DNA of 64,000 nucleotides from DATGEP01 sp035310125 (GTDB lineage Bacteria > Chloroflexota > Ktedonobacteria > Ktedonobacterales > JADMIN01): assembly GCA_035310125.1 (NCBI GenBank), contig DATGEP010000019.1, positions 1 to 64,000 on the forward strand, read 5' to 3'. Both the position numbers and the translations under genes were made by a program. Position 1 is the first letter of the stretch. Each line of letters opens with the position of its first letter. Shown piece after piece: positions 63,841 to 64,000 of this stretch. The notes beneath the pieces were generated by a model, which saw nothing but the letters and a program-made list of their open reading frames with translations, made no database searches and had not been told where the DNA came from.

Positions 63841-63969
63841 GAGACGAGGGGCGGCCTACCCCACAGATCACGGAGGACATGAACAGCCACGGAGGAATCT
63901 GTGTTTAGCGGCTCGTGTCCTCCATTTGTGTGATTAGGAGTAGCTAGCTCAGCGAGTTGTAGGGGTAGA

Positions 63970-63987
63970 GCGGGCAGTCCTGCCCGC
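63970..63987. repeat. Short perfect hairpin near window end
   Basis: GCGGGCAG-TC-CTGCCCGC, an 8-bp perfect stem with a 2-nt loop. It is in a non-coding stretch (63841-64000) that also carries an inverted pair of GGAGGACA. The dyads could end transcription of the small gene upstream, but there is no T-run. Confidence 0.3.
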
Positions 63988-64000
63988 CAAGCCGGAGGGA

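Noticed and set aside
63946..63990. tRNA-like segment (AGCTAGCTCAG ... GGTAGAGC)
   Set aside because: The D-stem letters match, but the loop would be about 17 nt, and the next hairpin has a 2-4 nt loop instead of a seven-base anticodon loop. No T-arm or acceptor stem could be folded.
1..64000. CRISPR arrays, rRNA genes and prophage
   Set aside because: No regularly spaced repeats, no rRNA signatures and no phage structural genes were seen; the only mobile element is the IS200/IS605 end.

Overview
The window is a 64 kb, GC-rich, gene-dense bacterial chromosome segment with many GTG and TTG starts. It has no rRNA, no convincing tRNA and no CRISPR array. The gene set suggests a Chloroflexota-type organism, possibly near Ktedonobacteria. 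The clues are a MurT/GatD lipid II amidation pair, an archaeal-type XPB/Bax1 repair pair, a nucleotidyltransferase fused to a mutase-like domain, a MEDS-domain sensor, a DUF4388 signalling cluster and heme A synthase. This placement is inferred from gene content only.

Layout. 1-1.25 kb: one end of an IS200/IS605 element (tnpA and truncated tnpB). 1.4-4.3 kb: coaX and an S9 peptidase in one operon. 4.3-6.5 kb: a strong promoter, a structured leader with a 20-codon peptide, a WXG100-like polymorphic toxin and a HEAT-repeat partner that may be its immunity protein. 6.8-9 kb: a Ser/Thr kinase and MTA phosphorylase. 9.1-12.6 kb: an arsenic operon on the minus strand (arsR, arsM, aqpS-like, arsC) with a perfect inverted repeat between arsR and arsM. 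12.65-14.3 kb: a promoter, a roughly 380-nt structured leader, a MEDS sensor and a Nudix hydrolase. 15-20.3 kb: a hydrolase, heme A synthase and a three-gene glycan cluster. 20.8-25.6 kb: an ErpA-type iron-sulfur carrier, TerC, an SDR and HemA. 25.8-34.7 kb: FolK, then a probable operon of DUF4388, CheY-like, CheW, CheA-REC, MurT and GatD.

36-40 kb: a mannose-1-phosphate guanylyltransferase-like fusion and a PQQ-type sugar dehydrogenase. 40.2-43.9 kb: a 1235-residue fusion of an ImmA/IrrE-type peptidase, a UvrD helicase and a RecB-like nuclease, with a Cys-rich small protein downstream. 44-50 kb: a PH-like membrane protein, ArgS with an altered HIGH motif, a cyclophilin and UvrC. 50-54.2 kb: a MoxR, DUF58, DUF4129 operon. 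54.4-57 kb: an amino-acid permease, a divergent AsnC-type regulator and an HD-GYP protein. 57.3-62.8 kb: an XPB, Bax1, DnaJ-type zinc-finger operon. The window ends with two small hypothetical genes.

The most unusual items are the peptidase-helicase-nuclease fusion, the XPB-Bax1 operon with a third zinc-finger gene, the coupling of a chemosensory cluster to MurT/GatD, the structured RNA leader before the MEDS gene, and the toxin with its candidate immunity partner.
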